Shown here piece after piece: positions 37,070 to 46,441 of a stretch of 60,728 nucleotides of DNA; positions within the stretch are counted from its first letter, which is position 1, and every line of letters starts with the position of its first letter. This stretch comes from Prevotella sp. (lineage in GTDB: Bacteria; Bacteroidota; Bacteroidia; Bacteroidales; Bacteroidaceae), in assembly GCA_017449025.1 (NCBI GenBank), contig JAFSKJ010000006.1, positions 1 through 60,728 of the forward strand, written 5' to 3'. Position numbers and translations under genes: made by a program. The notes under the pieces were generated by a model that made no database searches, was not told where the DNA came from, and saw only the letters and a program-made list of their open reading frames with translations.

Positions 37070-37395
37070 TGATTATCCGCTATCGTACCACCAAGACGCT
37101 GAAAGCGTCGCCTCTCAATAACTCTAAATTTGCAGCGTCCGAAGGACCTGCGGACAAATGAAGGCTGCGGTTGAAATGACGCTGAAAGCGTCTTCGCTCA
37201 GTAACCGCAGTGTCTGAAGGACCTGCGGGCAAATGAAGGCTGCGGAACGCACTCTGAAAGAGTGCCCCATCACATCGGAAGGGCGACCCCTTCAGGGTCG
37301 ATACTGGCGCAGACTGACATCCGGTGGTGCTGCGCACACCCCGTTATTGAGCGTTAACGCTTTCAGCGTATTGGTGGTAATATTGCGGATAATCA
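37070..37395. mobile_element. TIR-bounded cassette filled with mini-hairpins, 326 bp
   Basis: The ends are TGATTATCCGC-N5-TACCACCAA (37070-37094) and the inverted form (37371-37395). The interior, read on the minus strand, is a mosaic of tiny perfect hairpins with TTC-type loops: GACGCTTTCAGCGTC twice, GTCCTTCGGAC, GCACTCTTTCAGAGTGC and CGACCCTGAAGGGGTCG. It carries two tandem units of the GCAGCCTTCATTTG..CGCAGGTCCTTC block. Reading frames across it on the minus strand appear to be repeat by-products. It shares ends with 144-272 and filling with 58697-58946 and 60590-60728. Confidence 0.65.
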
Positions 37396-37402
37396 TTAAA
37401 TA

Positions 37403-37432
37403 AAAAGAGAACCCTTCATCAGGCTCTCTTTT
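37403..37432 (-). terminator. Terminator of the tRNA-Ser/tRNA-Glu transcript
   Basis: On the minus strand AAAAGAGA pairs with TCTCTTTT, followed by a T-rich stretch (TTTTTATTT). It lies 12 bp after tRNA-Glu. Confidence 0.7.
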
Positions 37433-37443
37433 GTTGGCTTCTG

Positions 37444-37515
37444 TAGTCGGTAAGGGAATCGAACCCTTATGCCAAGATTGAGAATCTTGTATCCTAACCG
37501 TTAGATGAACCGACC
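37444..37515 (-). tRNA. tRNA-Glu (CTC)
   Basis: This 72-nt tRNA has anticodon stem CAAGA/TCTTG with loop TTCTCAA, giving CTC (codon GAG). The T-arm is AAGGG-TTCGATT-CCCTT and the acceptor is GGTCGGT/ACCGACT with a wobble first pair. CCA is not encoded. Confidence 0.88.
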
Positions 37516-37544
37516 GTTAGTGCATCCTTTGCGAGACCCCCTGG

Positions 37545-37631
37545 CGGAAGGAGGGGGATTCGAACCCCCGGTACGGGAACCCGTACGGCAGTTTAGCAAA
37601 CTGCTGGTTTCAGCCACTCACCCATCCTTCC
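37545..37631 (-). tRNA. tRNA-Ser (GCT)
   Basis: This 87-nt class II tRNA with a long variable arm (GTACGGG..CCCGTAC) has anticodon stem GCAGT/ACTGC with loop TTGCTAA, giving GCT for AGC/AGU codons. The acceptor is GGAAGGA/TCCTTCC with discriminator G. It is upstream of tRNA-Glu and shares its promoter. Confidence 0.9.
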
Positions 37632-37679
37632 GGAAGCCTTGGTACAGAAACCTTTGGGGTTATCTCCTCAAATGCGGTG

Positions 37680-37710
37680 CAAAGGTACTGCTATTTTTTC
37701 AATCCGCCAA
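37680..37710 (-). promoter_or_regulatory. Promoter of tRNA-Ser/tRNA-Glu
   Basis: Minus strand: TTG at 37710-37708, a 20-bp spacer, then TACCTTTG at 37687-37680. Confidence 0.75.
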
Positions 37711-37786
37711 ACTTTTAGGCAACTTTTTTTGAAAAAAAACATATTACCACGTTAAAACTCCCTCTTTATCCCCCTAACAACCCTTT

Positions 37787-37820
37787 CTCCTCCCCCAAGG
37801 GGCAGGTTGGGAGGGGGCTT
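37787..37820. repeat. GC-rich AAGCCCCCTC-family repeat at a gene end
   Basis: The reverse complement reads AAGCCCCCTCCCAACC then GCCCCTTGGGGGAGGAG, the same family as 5711-5742. It abuts the stop of the cytidylate kinase-like gene, where it may act as a terminator. Confidence 0.55.
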
Positions 37821-38440
37821 CACTCTATACACTTCATAAGGAATTCCACCGCACCGTTGATGCCGAACTTGCGCACGTCGAGCGATATGTCGTAGTTGCG
37901 CGCGTCTGTCCATTCTGCTCCGGTGAAGGTCTTTGTATACAGTTCACGCGAATAGTCGTTGTCAACAATCATTGCTGCAGCATCCTGCTCGTCAAGACCG
38001 TACTTCTCGACTATCCTGCGCTTGCGCACGTCTACGGACGAGTGGATGAATATCTTTAGGGCGTTGGGATGGTTGCGGAAGATGTCGAATCCGCAGCGCC
38101 CTATGATAACGCACGACTCCTGTGAGGCTATCTGGCGTATGGCCTCTGCCTGTGCCTTGAAGAGAGTGTGCGATGTCTGATCCTGTTCGCTACCGTTGTA
38201 TTCCATCCCAGACATATAGCTGCGGTAGAAGTTAGTGAAATCATCGCGCCAGAGTGGGTTGCGCGCCTCTATCTTCTCAACGGCATCTTCCACGACATAC
38301 ATCTTCCGTGCCACTTCGTTAAGTATCTGCTTGTCGAGCAGCTTCACTCCCAACCTTTCTGCCAAGCCCATTCCTATCTCATGTCCACCGGTGCCAAACT
38401 GGCGGCTGATGGTGATTACGAATTTTTCCTCTTTGTTCAT
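37820..38440 (-). CDS. Cytidylate kinase-like family protein
   Basis: This 206-residue P-loop-type protein of the cytidylate kinase-like family has FVITISRQFGTGGHEIGMGL at residues 7-26. Its GTGGHEIG loop is a modified P-loop. CVIIGRCGFDIF occurs at about 110-121 and IHSSVDVRKRRIVEKYGLDE at about 132-151. Such proteins are widespread in Bacteroidota beside a true Cmk; the nucleotide substrate is not known, so it is not named cmk here. A perfect promoter (38479-38509) gives a single-gene transcript. Confidence 0.8.
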   Translation of the reverse strand: MNKEEKFVITISRQFGTGGHEIGMGLAERLGVKLLDKQILNEVARKMYVVEDAVEKIEARNPLWRDDFTNFYRSYMSGMEYNGSEQDQTSHTLFKAQAEAIRQIASQESCVIIGRCGFDIFRNHPNALKIFIHSSVDVRKRRIVEKYGLDEQDAAAMIVDNDYSRELYTKTFTGAEWTDARNYDISLDVRKFGINGAVEFLMKCIE

Positions 38441-38478
38441 TGTCAGAATATTTTAAGTTAGTGTTTGGAATTATTGCA

Positions 38479-38509
38479 CAAAGATACAAAAACAATCTGA
38501 CACCTGCAA
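38479..38509 (-). promoter_or_regulatory. Promoter of the cytidylate kinase-like gene
   Basis: Minus strand: TTG at 38509-38507, a 20-bp spacer, then TATCTTTG at 38486-38479. Confidence 0.75.
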
Positions 38510-38546
38510 GTTTTCTACCGATTATTTTGCATATCAGCAGTAAAAA

Positions 38547-39155
38547 TCACCCGAACACGAATCTCATGGACTGTATCAGCTGTACGGCGAGCACGTAGAC
38601 GACAAACAACGGAGCCGACTGCTGTATGCCGTAGGAAAGCGACGAAACGACATGGCCCAATGACGGATAGCGGCCGGACAGAAGCCCATAGACGGCAGAC
38701 AAGAGAGTGATGCCAAAAGAAGCTATGGGCACCAAGGCGCGGCTGAAAGCAGAGGGCACGAGCTTGCCTGTTGCAGAAAGGAGAACGGCATGGGGTATGA
38801 CCGTCAGGGCAAGGACTACCGCGACATAGAGTACCAACATCACTACCACTGTGCGCAGTGCCACAAGCTCACGGTAGGTAAGCCTCGACGGCGACGGACG
38901 GCCAATGGAGGTTAGCAGGCCGCTCTGCCACAGACAGCCACCAGCCATTGCCATCAAAAGAAGCCACGACACCACCTCCGTGGCAAGCATGGCGGAGAAC
39001 TGGCCCACGAACCACCTTATGCCCTCTGACGACAACAGCGAGTGAACGCCGTCGGCCATCATTGCAGAAAACATCCACGACAGCACTACCAGCAGCAGCT
39101 GAGCAACGGCCAGTACAACTGTCAGACAGACAAAAAACCTCTTCACCATTATCAT
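38547..39155 (-). CDS. Polytopic membrane protein, possibly AbgT-related
   Basis: This 202-residue protein has about five hydrophobic segments (residues 5-30, 58-80, 100-128, 140-160, 178-200). The stretch HSLLSSEGIRWFVGQF followed by LLLMAMAGGCLWQSGLL resembles the N-terminal part of AbgT-type p-aminobenzoyl-glutamate transporters (SLLSADGxRW, then a Gly-rich SGLL segment). The protein is less than half the size of a complete transporter. It may be a shortened relative or an unrelated family. It lies 36 bp after the response regulator gene, at the end of the kdgK-eda-kinase-regulator run. Confidence 0.45.
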   Translation of the reverse strand: MIMVKRFFVCLTVVLAVAQLLLVVLSWMFSAMMADGVHSLLSSEGIRWFVGQFSAMLATEVVSWLLLMAMAGGCLWQSGLLTSIGRPSPSRLTYRELVALRTVVVMLVLYVAVVLALTVIPHAVLLSATGKLVPSAFSRALVPIASFGITLLSAVYGLLSGRYPSLGHVVSSLSYGIQQSAPLFVVYVLAVQLIQSMRFVFG

Positions 39156-39191
39156 TATTTATCTGTTCCTGCCCATCAAGGCGTCAACACG

Positions 39192-39920
39192 TCAGTCTTC
39201 ATCGGCTTCGAGGTTGTCGAGGTCGATGATGCGCAGCTCCAACGCCCTCACTACAAGCCGTGTGGCATTGATACCTATTCCGCCATTGTTGCCATCGGGA
39301 AAGAGCTTCTTCATCAGCTCCACCTGCCGCTTCTCCAGACTCTTGACACCGAAGGGCATTCCGCGGAGCTGGGTTATCTGGTCCTTGGTGTATCCGAGGG
39401 CCAAATGGCGCAAGAAACGCTCGTCGTACTCGTCAATCTCATAGTTGACAAGGGCCTCCTGCTTGGCAATCTGCGCATTGACAGCCCGCTTGAACCTCTC
39501 GACAATTTTCTTGAGTATCGGCTCGTTGAACACCAGCTGCTTACCGTCCATGACGCTCTGCACGTCGTGGCGCGTGAGCAGCTCGCCCGTTTTCAGGATT
39601 ATTCCGTCAGCACCGGCATCGAGGGCGTCAACCCACAGTTTCTCATTGATGATTTCGCCTGTAAATATGAGTACCTTCACTGAGGGGTACATCTCCTTGG
39701 TGGAACGGCACAGCTCCACGCCGATGGTTGTAGACCCTCCAAGTCCCAAATCGAGCAGTAACAGGTCGGGCAGCTGGCTTTTCAATGCGCGCCAGTACTC
39801 GGTTTCGTTTGTGGCAGTACCCACGACTTCGGCTTCGGGAATATCGGTGCGTATTATTCCCAGTGTGCCCTTCATCTCCAAGGGCACGTCTTCAACGACT
39901 ATAATCTTAAACTTCTCCAT
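39192..39920 (-). CDS. Two-component response regulator with C-terminal HTH
   Basis: This 242-residue protein has a receiver domain (residues 4-125) with acidic pocket E10/D11, phospho-acceptor D57 in LLLLDLGLG, Thr in IFTGE (about 87) and Lys in ILKTGE (about 110). A linker and a C-terminal helical LuxR-like DNA-binding region follow (about 165-215, ERFLRHLALGYTKDQITQLRGMPFGVKSLEKRQ). The start overlaps the end of the sensor kinase gene by 14 bp, so the two are translationally coupled partners. Target genes are not visible, although kdgK-eda upstream in the same transcript are candidates. Confidence 0.85.
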   Translation of the reverse strand: MEKFKIIVVEDVPLEMKGTLGIIRTDIPEAEVVGTATNETEYWRALKSQLPDLLLLDLGLGGSTTIGVELCRSTKEMYPSVKVLIFTGEIINEKLWVDALDAGADGIILKTGELLTRHDVQSVMDGKQLVFNEPILKKIVERFKRAVNAQIAKQEALVNYEIDEYDERFLRHLALGYTKDQITQLRGMPFGVKSLEKRQVELMKKLFPDGNNGGIGINATRLVVRALELRIIDLDNLEADED

Positions 39921-42900
39921 AAGCAGGTAGTATTATTATCAAATTCTCGTTTCCATCGGGCTTTGACTCCATACGTATGCTGCATGCACGGCGGTTCGTG
40001 GCCTCACCATGATCGCGTACGATCTGCCGGCAGAGCATGCGGGGAATATCTTTCATTCTATTCACGTTGCTGAACGTCACCTCAATATACTTATCGCCGT
40101 ATGGCTTGTATTCTGCTTCATTATTCTTGCGTCCTGTCTCTCTTCTGATTATGTCGAACAGGTATCTGACGAGCACTTCATCGCCAAGTATACCGTTGGG
40201 GAGACGGACAAGATGCAGTTTTACGCGCTCCACCTGCGACATGGCCTGCTGACTGAGCAGTGTGTATAGCTCGCGGTAGTAGTTGACCACCTCACCGACA
40301 GACTCCATATCCTCCTGGGCCACAATCTGACGAATGCGCGACGGATAGTACATGGTTTCATGCTTGAGTGTGGAGAGGCAGTTGTCAAGCACCGAATTGG
40401 AGACATGGAGATTTGAAAGCTCCAGCTCGGCACGGCGCTGTTCGTCGCGCAGCAGCTCTAACTGCTCGCGCTGCTGTCGCTCTGCAGAAAAGCGGGCATT
40501 GAGCCTCGGCCGCAGGTAGAAGAAATAATATGCAGGCAGAATGGCCAAAAGAATCAAGATGAGCATAGCCACTGCAATCATGCGGTTGGAGCGTGTCTGC
40601 TGCATTGTGCGGCAATAGTCTGCCAGTGTGCTGTCGGCAGAGAGTTCCTTGAACAACTGGGTGTAGATACGGTTGTTGTAGGAATAGAGCGACCACTTGT
40701 GCATGGCGAGGGCAGCCACTGCGCACTCATTGCGCGCATCAAGTATTATGTTGTAGTTAGTGGAGAGCGAGTCGTGCAGCCAAGTCACTTCCGGGGAGGT
40801 GACGGAAGCGTCACCCTCAAGCTGCAAGAACAGGGTTCCTTTTGGACGCTGCTGGCGATAGTGGTCGTTCAGGCAGTGCAGGCATGAGTCTACGAACAGC
40901 AACGTACGCTCGTAGGTGCCGTTGATGTTTGAGAAATAGGCGGAGTCGGCATAGACTGCGGCGCGGTCTAATGGAGAGTGAGGCGTTATGTCAATGGGCT
41001 GAGGCGTAGAGGTTAAGGCTGGCAACGACAAGGCAATGAGAGCTGCAACGGCTATGAGGGCCTTACCCTTTGGCAGGCGGAAGAAGAAGCGGCTGCCTTG
41101 TCCCTTACGGCTCTCAGCCTTGATGGCACATACATTGAACAACTGACTCATCTTGCGATACCTCTCAATGATTCCCTTACAGTTAAGCAATCCAAAGCCG
41201 TGGGTTGTCAGCTGATGGTTGAACACGTTGGACAGCTGTTCCTGGTCCATTCCGACGCCGGTGTCCTTTACAGAAATCTCCACGTAGTCGGGGGCTTCCT
41301 CTGAGCTGATGGTCACCTGACCGCCGTCGGCAGTAAACTTGCGTGCGTTGTCGGCAAGGGTGTTAAGCATGAAGAGTGTGAGTATTCGGTCGGCCTTCAC
41401 CACAGCATCGGTAGGCTCCACGTTGAGTGTGATACCCTTCATCAAGAAACTCTTACGGCTGCGCGAAACAATGTCGAAAAGCGGCTGCAGAGGGAAGCTC
41501 TCTATGCGCAGGCTCAGCTGGCCCTGACGCAACTGGATCCACTGAGTGAGCAACGAATTGTCTGACTCAATCTTCTCTGTAAGCTCCGAAATGTATTCAC
41601 GGTCGCCGCCGTGTTCCACGGCGTAGACCATGCGGTCGATGAGTGGCAGCATGCTGTTGACGAGCGATATCTTGGCGCGCTGCTCAAGGTGGCGCCGCTC
41701 GCCCTCCTCAATATTTAGGCGGCTTTCGGCAAGCTGTTCGCGCAAGTCATCGAGCTGTCCGTCAAGCGGGTTCTCTGTCTTACTGTGGCTACTGTTCTTT
41801 CTGCGGAAGAACAACAGCAAGAACAGCAACAGTACAATGGAAGCGCACACAGTGGCCATGATCCAGTTCAGCTGGCTAACAGCACGGTTCAGCTGGTCGG
41901 CACGAGCCTCAAGCTGGCGGTCCTGGCGTGTCTGTTCCTGGAGGTCAAGATAGAGATTACGGTTATAGTCACTGGCGGGCTTGTCGTCGATAGCCGAATA
42001 GACCACCGACAGCTGCTCGCGTATGCTGGCTACAAGGTCTGGAGCCTGAAGTATGAGTGAGTCGGACAGTGCCTGCTGCAGATTATACAAAGCACTGTCG
42101 TTGTCGCCATTGGCACGAAAACAAGAGGCAAGTGTCCGATACGCACCTGCTATCTGGTAGACATCGCCGTACTGCTGAAACAAGTGCAGTGCCTCTTCTG
42201 CCAGCACCACCGGCAGTTCGTCAAGGGGGACATTTTCCGGATTAACAAGCACTAATTGCAATTCGTCGCAAGATGGAGTGTCAATAAGATGCTCGGCTAT
42301 GGCTTCCAAGGCATTGGCTGTAAAATAAGGAAAGCCGTTGCGCTGTGCTATCTGGTAGCAGCGCAGCAGATAGTCCATCTCCTGCTGGTATATCTCTGCA
42401 GCGGTGCCCTCGTTGAGTATGCCGCCGGCACCAATATTATACAGGTAGTTGAGAAACTGAGCCGTGTCGGGCTTCACCTCATCGGGGTTGATGGCCATCA
42501 GTGCCTCTATGCTTTGTCGTTCCAACCCTATATAATAATAATAGGTGGAACAGACTATGGCAAACTCTGTCTCGGCATAGAGCATGCGGTGCTGCTGATG
42601 CTCGTTGAGCATACCGCGCTCCTCAGCGATACGCTTCATACAGTTTAAGGCGCGTTCACGATAGTCGTAGAAGTCCTTGTTCTGCGAACGGCGCTGACAG
42701 AGTCGCATCTGTTGCACATAGCCAATGAGCAACTCTATCTGGTTGTCTGTAATCTCGGGTATTGTTTTCAGGAGTGACTCTGCTTTCTTGTATTCCATCC
42801 TGACGATATTCACGAAGGCCAGATTATTCAGCCTCTCTGCCTCACCGTCGCGATAGGCATGCTCCCCCACCCCATTGCCTTCATGCAACTGCTTCTGGCA

Positions 42901-43044
42901 ATAGTATTCAACAGAGTCGATATTCCTGTAATGATAAGAGTAAGAAAGGACATTCAGCTTGTCCATCCGCTGAGTATCAGCAGACGAACAAGCTGAAAAG
43001 ACAATTAACGTCAGCAGTGACTTAAGCGCGAGCCTTAGCCACAT
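39907..43044 (-). CDS. Dual-module membrane sensor histidine kinase (DUF5112/DUF5113 type)
   Basis: This 1045-residue protein has a lipoprotein signal (VFSACSS, Cys about 19), a TPR-like periplasmic sensor (about 30-385), a membrane helix at about 393-413, a coiled coil, and an HATPase domain with N566 in [11 protein letters not shown] and DTGVGM. A second membrane helix (about 661-675), a second short periplasmic domain, a third helix (about 822-845) and a coiled coil follow. Next is an H-box-like [12 protein letters not shown] with H895, then a degenerate ATPase-like tail. The good ATP site comes before the clear phospho-accepting histidine, the reverse of ordinary kinases. The start overlaps eda by 23 bp and is needed for the signal peptide. 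The next gene is its response regulator. Confidence 0.82.
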   Translation of the reverse strand: MWLRLALKSLLTLIVFSACSSADTQRMDKLNVLSYSYHYRNIDSVEYYCQKQLHEGNGVGEHAYRDGEAERLNNLAFVNIVRMEYKKAESLLKTIPEITDNQIELLIGYVQQMRLCQRRSQNKDFYDYRERALNCMKRIAEERGMLNEHQQHRMLYAETEFAIVCSTYYYYIGLERQSIEALMAINPDEVKPDTAQFLNYLYNIGAGGILNEGTAAEIYQQEMDYLLRCYQIAQRNGFPYFTANALEAIAEHLIDTPSCDELQLVLVNPENVPLDELPVVLAEEALHLFQQYGDVYQIAGAYRTLASCFRANGDNDSALYNLQQALSDSLILQAPDLVASIREQLSVVYSAIDDKPASDYNRNLYLDLQEQTRQDRQLEARADQLNRAVSQLNWIMATVCASIVLLLFLLLFFRRKNSSHSKTENPLDGQLDDLREQLAESRLNIEEGERRHLEQRAKISLVNSMLPLIDRMVYAVEHGGDREYISELTEKIESDNSLLTQWIQLRQGQLSLRIESFPLQPLFDIVSRSRKSFLMKGITLNVEPTDAVVKADRILTLFMLNTLADNARKFTADGGQVTISSEEAPDYVEISVKDTGVGMDQEQLSNVFNHQLTTHGFGLLNCKGIIERYRKMSQLFNVCAIKAESRKGQGSRFFFRLPKGKALIAVAALIALSLPALTSTPQPIDITPHSPLDRAAVYADSAYFSNINGTYERTLLFVDSCLHCLNDHYRQQRPKGTLFLQLEGDASVTSPEVTWLHDSLSTNYNIILDARNECAVAALAMHKWSLYSYNNRIYTQLFKELSADSTLADYCRTMQQTRSNRMIAVAMLILILLAILPAYYFFYLRPRLNARFSAERQQREQLELLRDEQRRAELELSNLHVSNSVLDNCLSTLKHETMYYPSRIRQIVAQEDMESVGEVVNYYRELYTLLSQQAMSQVERVKLHLVRLPNGILGDEVLVRYLFDIIRRETGRKNNEAEYKPYGDKYIEVTFSNVNRMKDIPRMLCRQIVRDHGEATNRRACSIRMESKPDGNENLIIILPAYGEV

Positions 43045-43690
43045 AACCGAGTGCCTCCTTGCACTTATCGGTCACATACTGCCAATCGCCGGCCTTAACC
43101 TTGTCTGACGGGAACAGCTTGGAACCCATGCCAACGCAGAACACGCCAGCCTTGAACCACTTGGACAGGTTCTCCTCCTCAGGAGCAACACCGCCAGTGA
43201 CCATGATCTTCGACCAAGGCATTGGAGCCTTCAGGCCCTTAACCATGTTGGGGCCAACAACGTCGCCGGGGAACACCTTTGTAAGGTCGCAGCCAAGCTC
43301 CTGTGCCTTGCCAATCTCCGAGACTGTCATGCAGCCTGGGCAATAGGGCACAAGACGACGGTTGCAGACAGGTGCAATGTCAGGATTCAGCAGAGGACCT
43401 ACGACGAAGCAGGCACCCAGCTGGATATACATGGCTGCTGTTGGAGCATCAACGATGGAGCCGATGCCAAGCGCCAGCTCTGGACACTCCTTGTCGGCCC
43501 ACTTCACCAGCTCGCCGAAAATCTCCTGGGCGAAGTCGCCGCGGTTTGTGAACTCGAAGGCACGGACGCCACCCTCATAGCAGGCCTTAACCACATTCTT
43601 ACATGTCTCTAAATCCTTGTTGTAGAACACGGGAACCATGCCTGTGTCGCCAATCTTCTTCAGTACGGCTATCTTGTCAAACTTTGCCAT
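43022..43690 (-). CDS. eda: KDPG/KHG aldolase Eda
   Basis: This 222-residue class I aldolase cleaves 2-keto-3-deoxy-6-phosphogluconate to pyruvate and glyceraldehyde-3-phosphate. The Schiff-base lysine lies in DLTKVFPGD (about residue 141), preceded by [18 protein letters not shown]. The glutamate region is FEFTNRGD (about 46-53), and [11 protein letters not shown] (about 76) completes the TIM-barrel phosphate site. It follows kdgK by 41 bp and overlaps the sensor kinase gene, so all are in one transcript. Confidence 0.93.
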   Translation of the reverse strand: MAKFDKIAVLKKIGDTGMVPVFYNKDLETCKNVVKACYEGGVRAFEFTNRGDFAQEIFGELVKWADKECPELALGIGSIVDAPTAAMYIQLGACFVVGPLLNPDIAPVCNRRLVPYCPGCMTVSEIGKAQELGCDLTKVFPGDVVGPNMVKGLKAPMPWSKIMVTGGVAPEEENLSKWFKAGVFCVGMGSKLFPSDKVKAGDWQYVTDKCKEALGYVAKARA

Positions 43691-43731
43691 AATCGTCTTT
43701 TATATTATATGGAAACCGTTGAACTCTGTTA

Positions 43732-44754
43732 TTATCTCTGTACGCGACCGTTGGCGTTACCTCCTGCCAGTGATTCCACTTCATCGACACTCACCAGATT
43801 GAAGTCACCGTTGATGGTGTGCTTCAGTGCGCTGGCAGCCACTGCGAACTCAAGAGCCTCACCCTGTGTAGACTTTGTCAGCAGGCCGTGAATCAGGCCG
43901 CCGGAGAAAGAGTCGCCACCGCCGACACGGTCGATAATGGGATTTATCTCATAGCGCTTCGACTGGTAGAACTCCTTGCCATCGTAGATGAGTGCTTTCC
44001 AGCCGTTGAAGGTAGCACTGAACGACTCACGCAGCGTTGACACCACATACTTGAAGCCAAACTCCTCGCGCATCTGCTTGAAGATACCCTCATAACCAGA
44101 AGCGTCGGTCTGTCCGCCCTCTACATCTGCATCGGGCTTGAAGCCGAGACAAAGCTCTGCATCCTCCTCATTGCCTATGCAGACATCAACATATTTCATC
44201 AGCGGGCGCATAATGCTTATGGCCTTCTCTGAAGTCCACAGCTTCTTGCGGAAATTCAGGTCAACGCTGACTGTAACGCCATGACGCTTTGCTGCCTCGC
44301 AGGCAAGCTTGGTCAGCTCTGCTGCCTTGTCAGAGATGGCAGGTGTTATTCCTGACCAGTGGAACCAAGCAGCACCTTCCATTATCTTGTCAAAGTCGAA
44401 GTCTGAAGGATCAGCCTCAGCTATTGACGAATGTGCACGGTCATAGATAACCTTAGAGGGGCGCATGGAAGCACCAGTCTCTGCATAGTAAAGACCCACA
44501 CGGTCGCCGCCACGGGCAATGAACTCGGTGTTAACACCATAGCGACGCATGGCATTGACAGCTATCTGGCCGATTTCATGCTTCGGCAGCTTGCTTACGA
44601 AGTATGCCTCATGGCCATAGTTGGCCACTGAAATGGCTACGTTAGCCTCACCACCACCAGGGATGATGCGGAATGATTCACTCTGAATAAAACGGTCGTT
44701 TCCCTGAGGGGAAAGGCGGAGCATAATCTCGCCTAATGTTACAATCTTTGCCAT
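43732..44754 (-). CDS. kdgK: 2-keto-3-deoxygluconate kinase KdgK
   Basis: This 340-residue PfkB-family sugar kinase makes KDPG from KDG with ATP. GGGEANVAISVANYG at residues 33-47 is the sugar-binding PfkB motif. DRVGGGDSFSGGLIHGLL at about 273-290 is the ATP/anion-hole signature with catalytic Asp. The length and the neighbour eda support kdgK over fructokinase. It is the first gene of the minus-strand operon and has a perfect promoter at 44805-44835. Substrate KDG would come from uxuA at 34 kb. Confidence 0.9.
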   Translation of the reverse strand: MAKIVTLGEIMLRLSPQGNDRFIQSESFRIIPGGGEANVAISVANYGHEAYFVSKLPKHEIGQIAVNAMRRYGVNTEFIARGGDRVGLYYAETGASMRPSKVIYDRAHSSIAEADPSDFDFDKIMEGAAWFHWSGITPAISDKAAELTKLACEAAKRHGVTVSVDLNFRKKLWTSEKAISIMRPLMKYVDVCIGNEEDAELCLGFKPDADVEGGQTDASGYEGIFKQMREEFGFKYVVSTLRESFSATFNGWKALIYDGKEFYQSKRYEINPIIDRVGGGDSFSGGLIHGLLTKSTQGEALEFAVAASALKHTINGDFNLVSVDEVESLAGGNANGRVQR

Positions 44755-44804
44755 TAAATTTGTTTTTTTAGTTTTTATAGATTAACTGTTTTTCGTTTGC
44801 GACG

Positions 44805-44835
44805 CAAAGATACAACATATATTCGAATTCACCAA
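44805..44835 (-). promoter_or_regulatory. Promoter of the kdgK-eda-sensor kinase operon
   Basis: Minus strand: TTG at 44835-44833, a 20-bp spacer, then TATCTTTG at 44812-44805, about 50 bp before the ATG. Confidence 0.75.
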
Positions 44836-44949
44836 AGAAATACACGAAAAAAATATGCGTAAGCGATTGCGTAACCATAGTTAGCATTTTTTTTTAAGCC
44901 TTTGACAATCATTTTGGCCAAATTGTTCGCCATTGTCGGTTTTTCTTCG

Positions 44950-44957
44950 TACCTTTG
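44950..44957 (+). promoter_or_regulatory. Promoter -7 element of glyA
   Basis: TACCTTTG lies 31 bp before the ATG at 44989. The matching TTG is uncertain (44923-44925 gives a 24-bp spacer). Confidence 0.55.
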
Positions 44958-44988
44958 CCCAAAATTTATCACAAACAAATCCATTAAC

Positions 44989-46269
44989 ATGAACAAAGAC
45001 ACAAAAATCTTCGAGCTGATAGAGAAAGAGCATCAGCGCCAGTTGAAAGGCATAGAACTCATTGCCAGCGAGAACTTCGTGAGCGACCAGGTGATGGAAG
45101 CCATGGGTAGTTATCTTACCAACAAGTATGCAGAGGGCTATCCCGGCCACCGCTATTATGGCGGTTGCCAGGTGGTTGACGAGGTAGAACAATTGGCCAT
45201 AGACCGTGTGTGCCAGCTCTTTGGTGCAGAATATGCCAACGTGCAGCCCCACTCCGGTGCCCAGGCAAACGCCGCTGTTCTGCTGGCCGTCCTGAGGCCT
45301 GGCGACACGTTTATGGGACTTAACCTGGCTCACGGTGGACACCTCTCCCACGGTTCACTTGTTAACACCAGTGGCATCCTTTACAAGCCTGTGGGATATA
45401 ACCTGAACAAGGAAACAGGACGTGTTGACTACGACGAGATGGAGCAGCTTGCACTTGAACACAAGCCAAAACTAATCATCGGAGGCGGCTCGGCTTACAG
45501 CCGCGAGTGGGACTACAAGCGCATGCGCGACATTGCTGACAAGGTTGGAGCACTGCTTATGATTGACATGGCTCACCCAGCAGGACTTATTGCTGCGGGA
45601 CTCTTGGAGAACCCGGTGAAGTGGGCACATATCGTTACCTCTACTACCCACAAGACCCTCCGCGGCCCGCGCGGCGGCATCATACTCATGGGCAAGGACT
45701 TCGAGAATCCCTGGGGACTGACAACTCCTAAAGGACAGGTTAAGATGATGTCGCAGCTGCTCAACTCGGCTGTGTTCCCCGGACAGCAGGGAGGCCCATT
45801 GGAGCACGTCATCGCAGCTAAGGCCGTGGCTTTTGGCGAGGCACTGCAGCCAGAGTTCAAGGAATGGGCAAAGCAGGTGCAGAAGAATGCCAAGGTGCTG
45901 GCTGAGGAGCTGGTAAAGCGCGGCTTCACCATCGTCAGCGGCGGCACCGACAACCACTCCATGCTTGTTGACCTGCGCTCCAAGTATCCCGAGCTTACTG
46001 GTAAGGTGGCAGAAAACGCACTTGTGGCTGCCGACATCACAGTCAACAAGAACATGGTGCCATTCGATACGCGCTCGGCATTCCAGACAAGCGGAATACG
46101 CTTAGGCACGCCTGCCATCACTACACGCGGAGCAAAGGAAGACTTAATGGTGCTCATTGCCGAACTCATAGAAGAGGTGCTCAACGCTCCGGAGAACGAT
46201 GAGGTTATAGCATCTGTACGCAGCCGCGTAAACGAGAAGATGAAGGAATATCCGCTCTTCGCATACTAA
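44989..46269 (+). CDS. glyA: Serine hydroxymethyltransferase GlyA
   Basis: This 426-residue PLP enzyme converts serine and tetrahydrofolate to glycine and methylene-tetrahydrofolate. It is recognised by [11 protein letters not shown] (residues 19-29), [14 protein letters not shown] (about 50-63), [24 protein letters not shown], and the PLP lysine in [15 protein letters not shown] (about residue 225). The ATG at 44989 gives [18 protein letters not shown], the usual start for Bacteroidota GlyA; the frame further upstream lacks a plausible start. A strong terminator follows at 46291-46330. Confidence 0.96.
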   Translation: MNKDTKIFELIEKEHQRQLKGIELIASENFVSDQVMEAMGSYLTNKYAEGYPGHRYYGGCQVVDEVEQLAIDRVCQLFGAEYANVQPHSGAQANAAVLLAVLRPGDTFMGLNLAHGGHLSHGSLVNTSGILYKPVGYNLNKETGRVDYDEMEQLALEHKPKLIIGGGSAYSREWDYKRMRDIADKVGALLMIDMAHPAGLIAAGLLENPVKWAHIVTSTTHKTLRGPRGGIILMGKDFENPWGLTTPKGQVKMMSQLLNSAVFPGQQGGPLEHVIAAKAVAFGEALQPEFKEWAKQVQKNAKVLAEELVKRGFTIVSGGTDNHSMLVDLRSKYPELTGKVAENALVAADITVNKNMVPFDTRSAFQTSGIRLGTPAITTRGAKEDLMVLIAELIEEVLNAPENDEVIASVRSRVNEKMKEYPLFAY

Positions 46270-46290
46270 TGATTATGATTGGTGCAAGAC

Positions 46291-46330
46291 GAAAGAGGTC
46301 GGACGGATGAAAATCCGCCCGACCTCTTTC
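46291..46330 (+). terminator. Terminator after glyA
   Basis: GAAAGAGGTCGG and CCGACCTCTTTC form the outer stem, and CGGAT/ATCCG the inner stem, with a small internal mismatch and a GAA-containing loop. A short T-rich stretch follows. Confidence 0.8.
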
Positions 46331-46441
46331 TCCATCCTCGCCAGCCTTAGCAATTCCGCTCGGCCCATGGGACGCTTGCCAGAGCAAATACTCTTACTTA
46401 TGTTTGTCTATCTGCTCATTGTTCGTTTTGTTCTACATTAT

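Noticed and set aside
37080-37337. 85-codon minus-strand frame over the 37-kb cassette
   Set aside because: It follows the hairpin blocks and codes low-complexity Arg/Ser-rich sequence typical of translated repeats.
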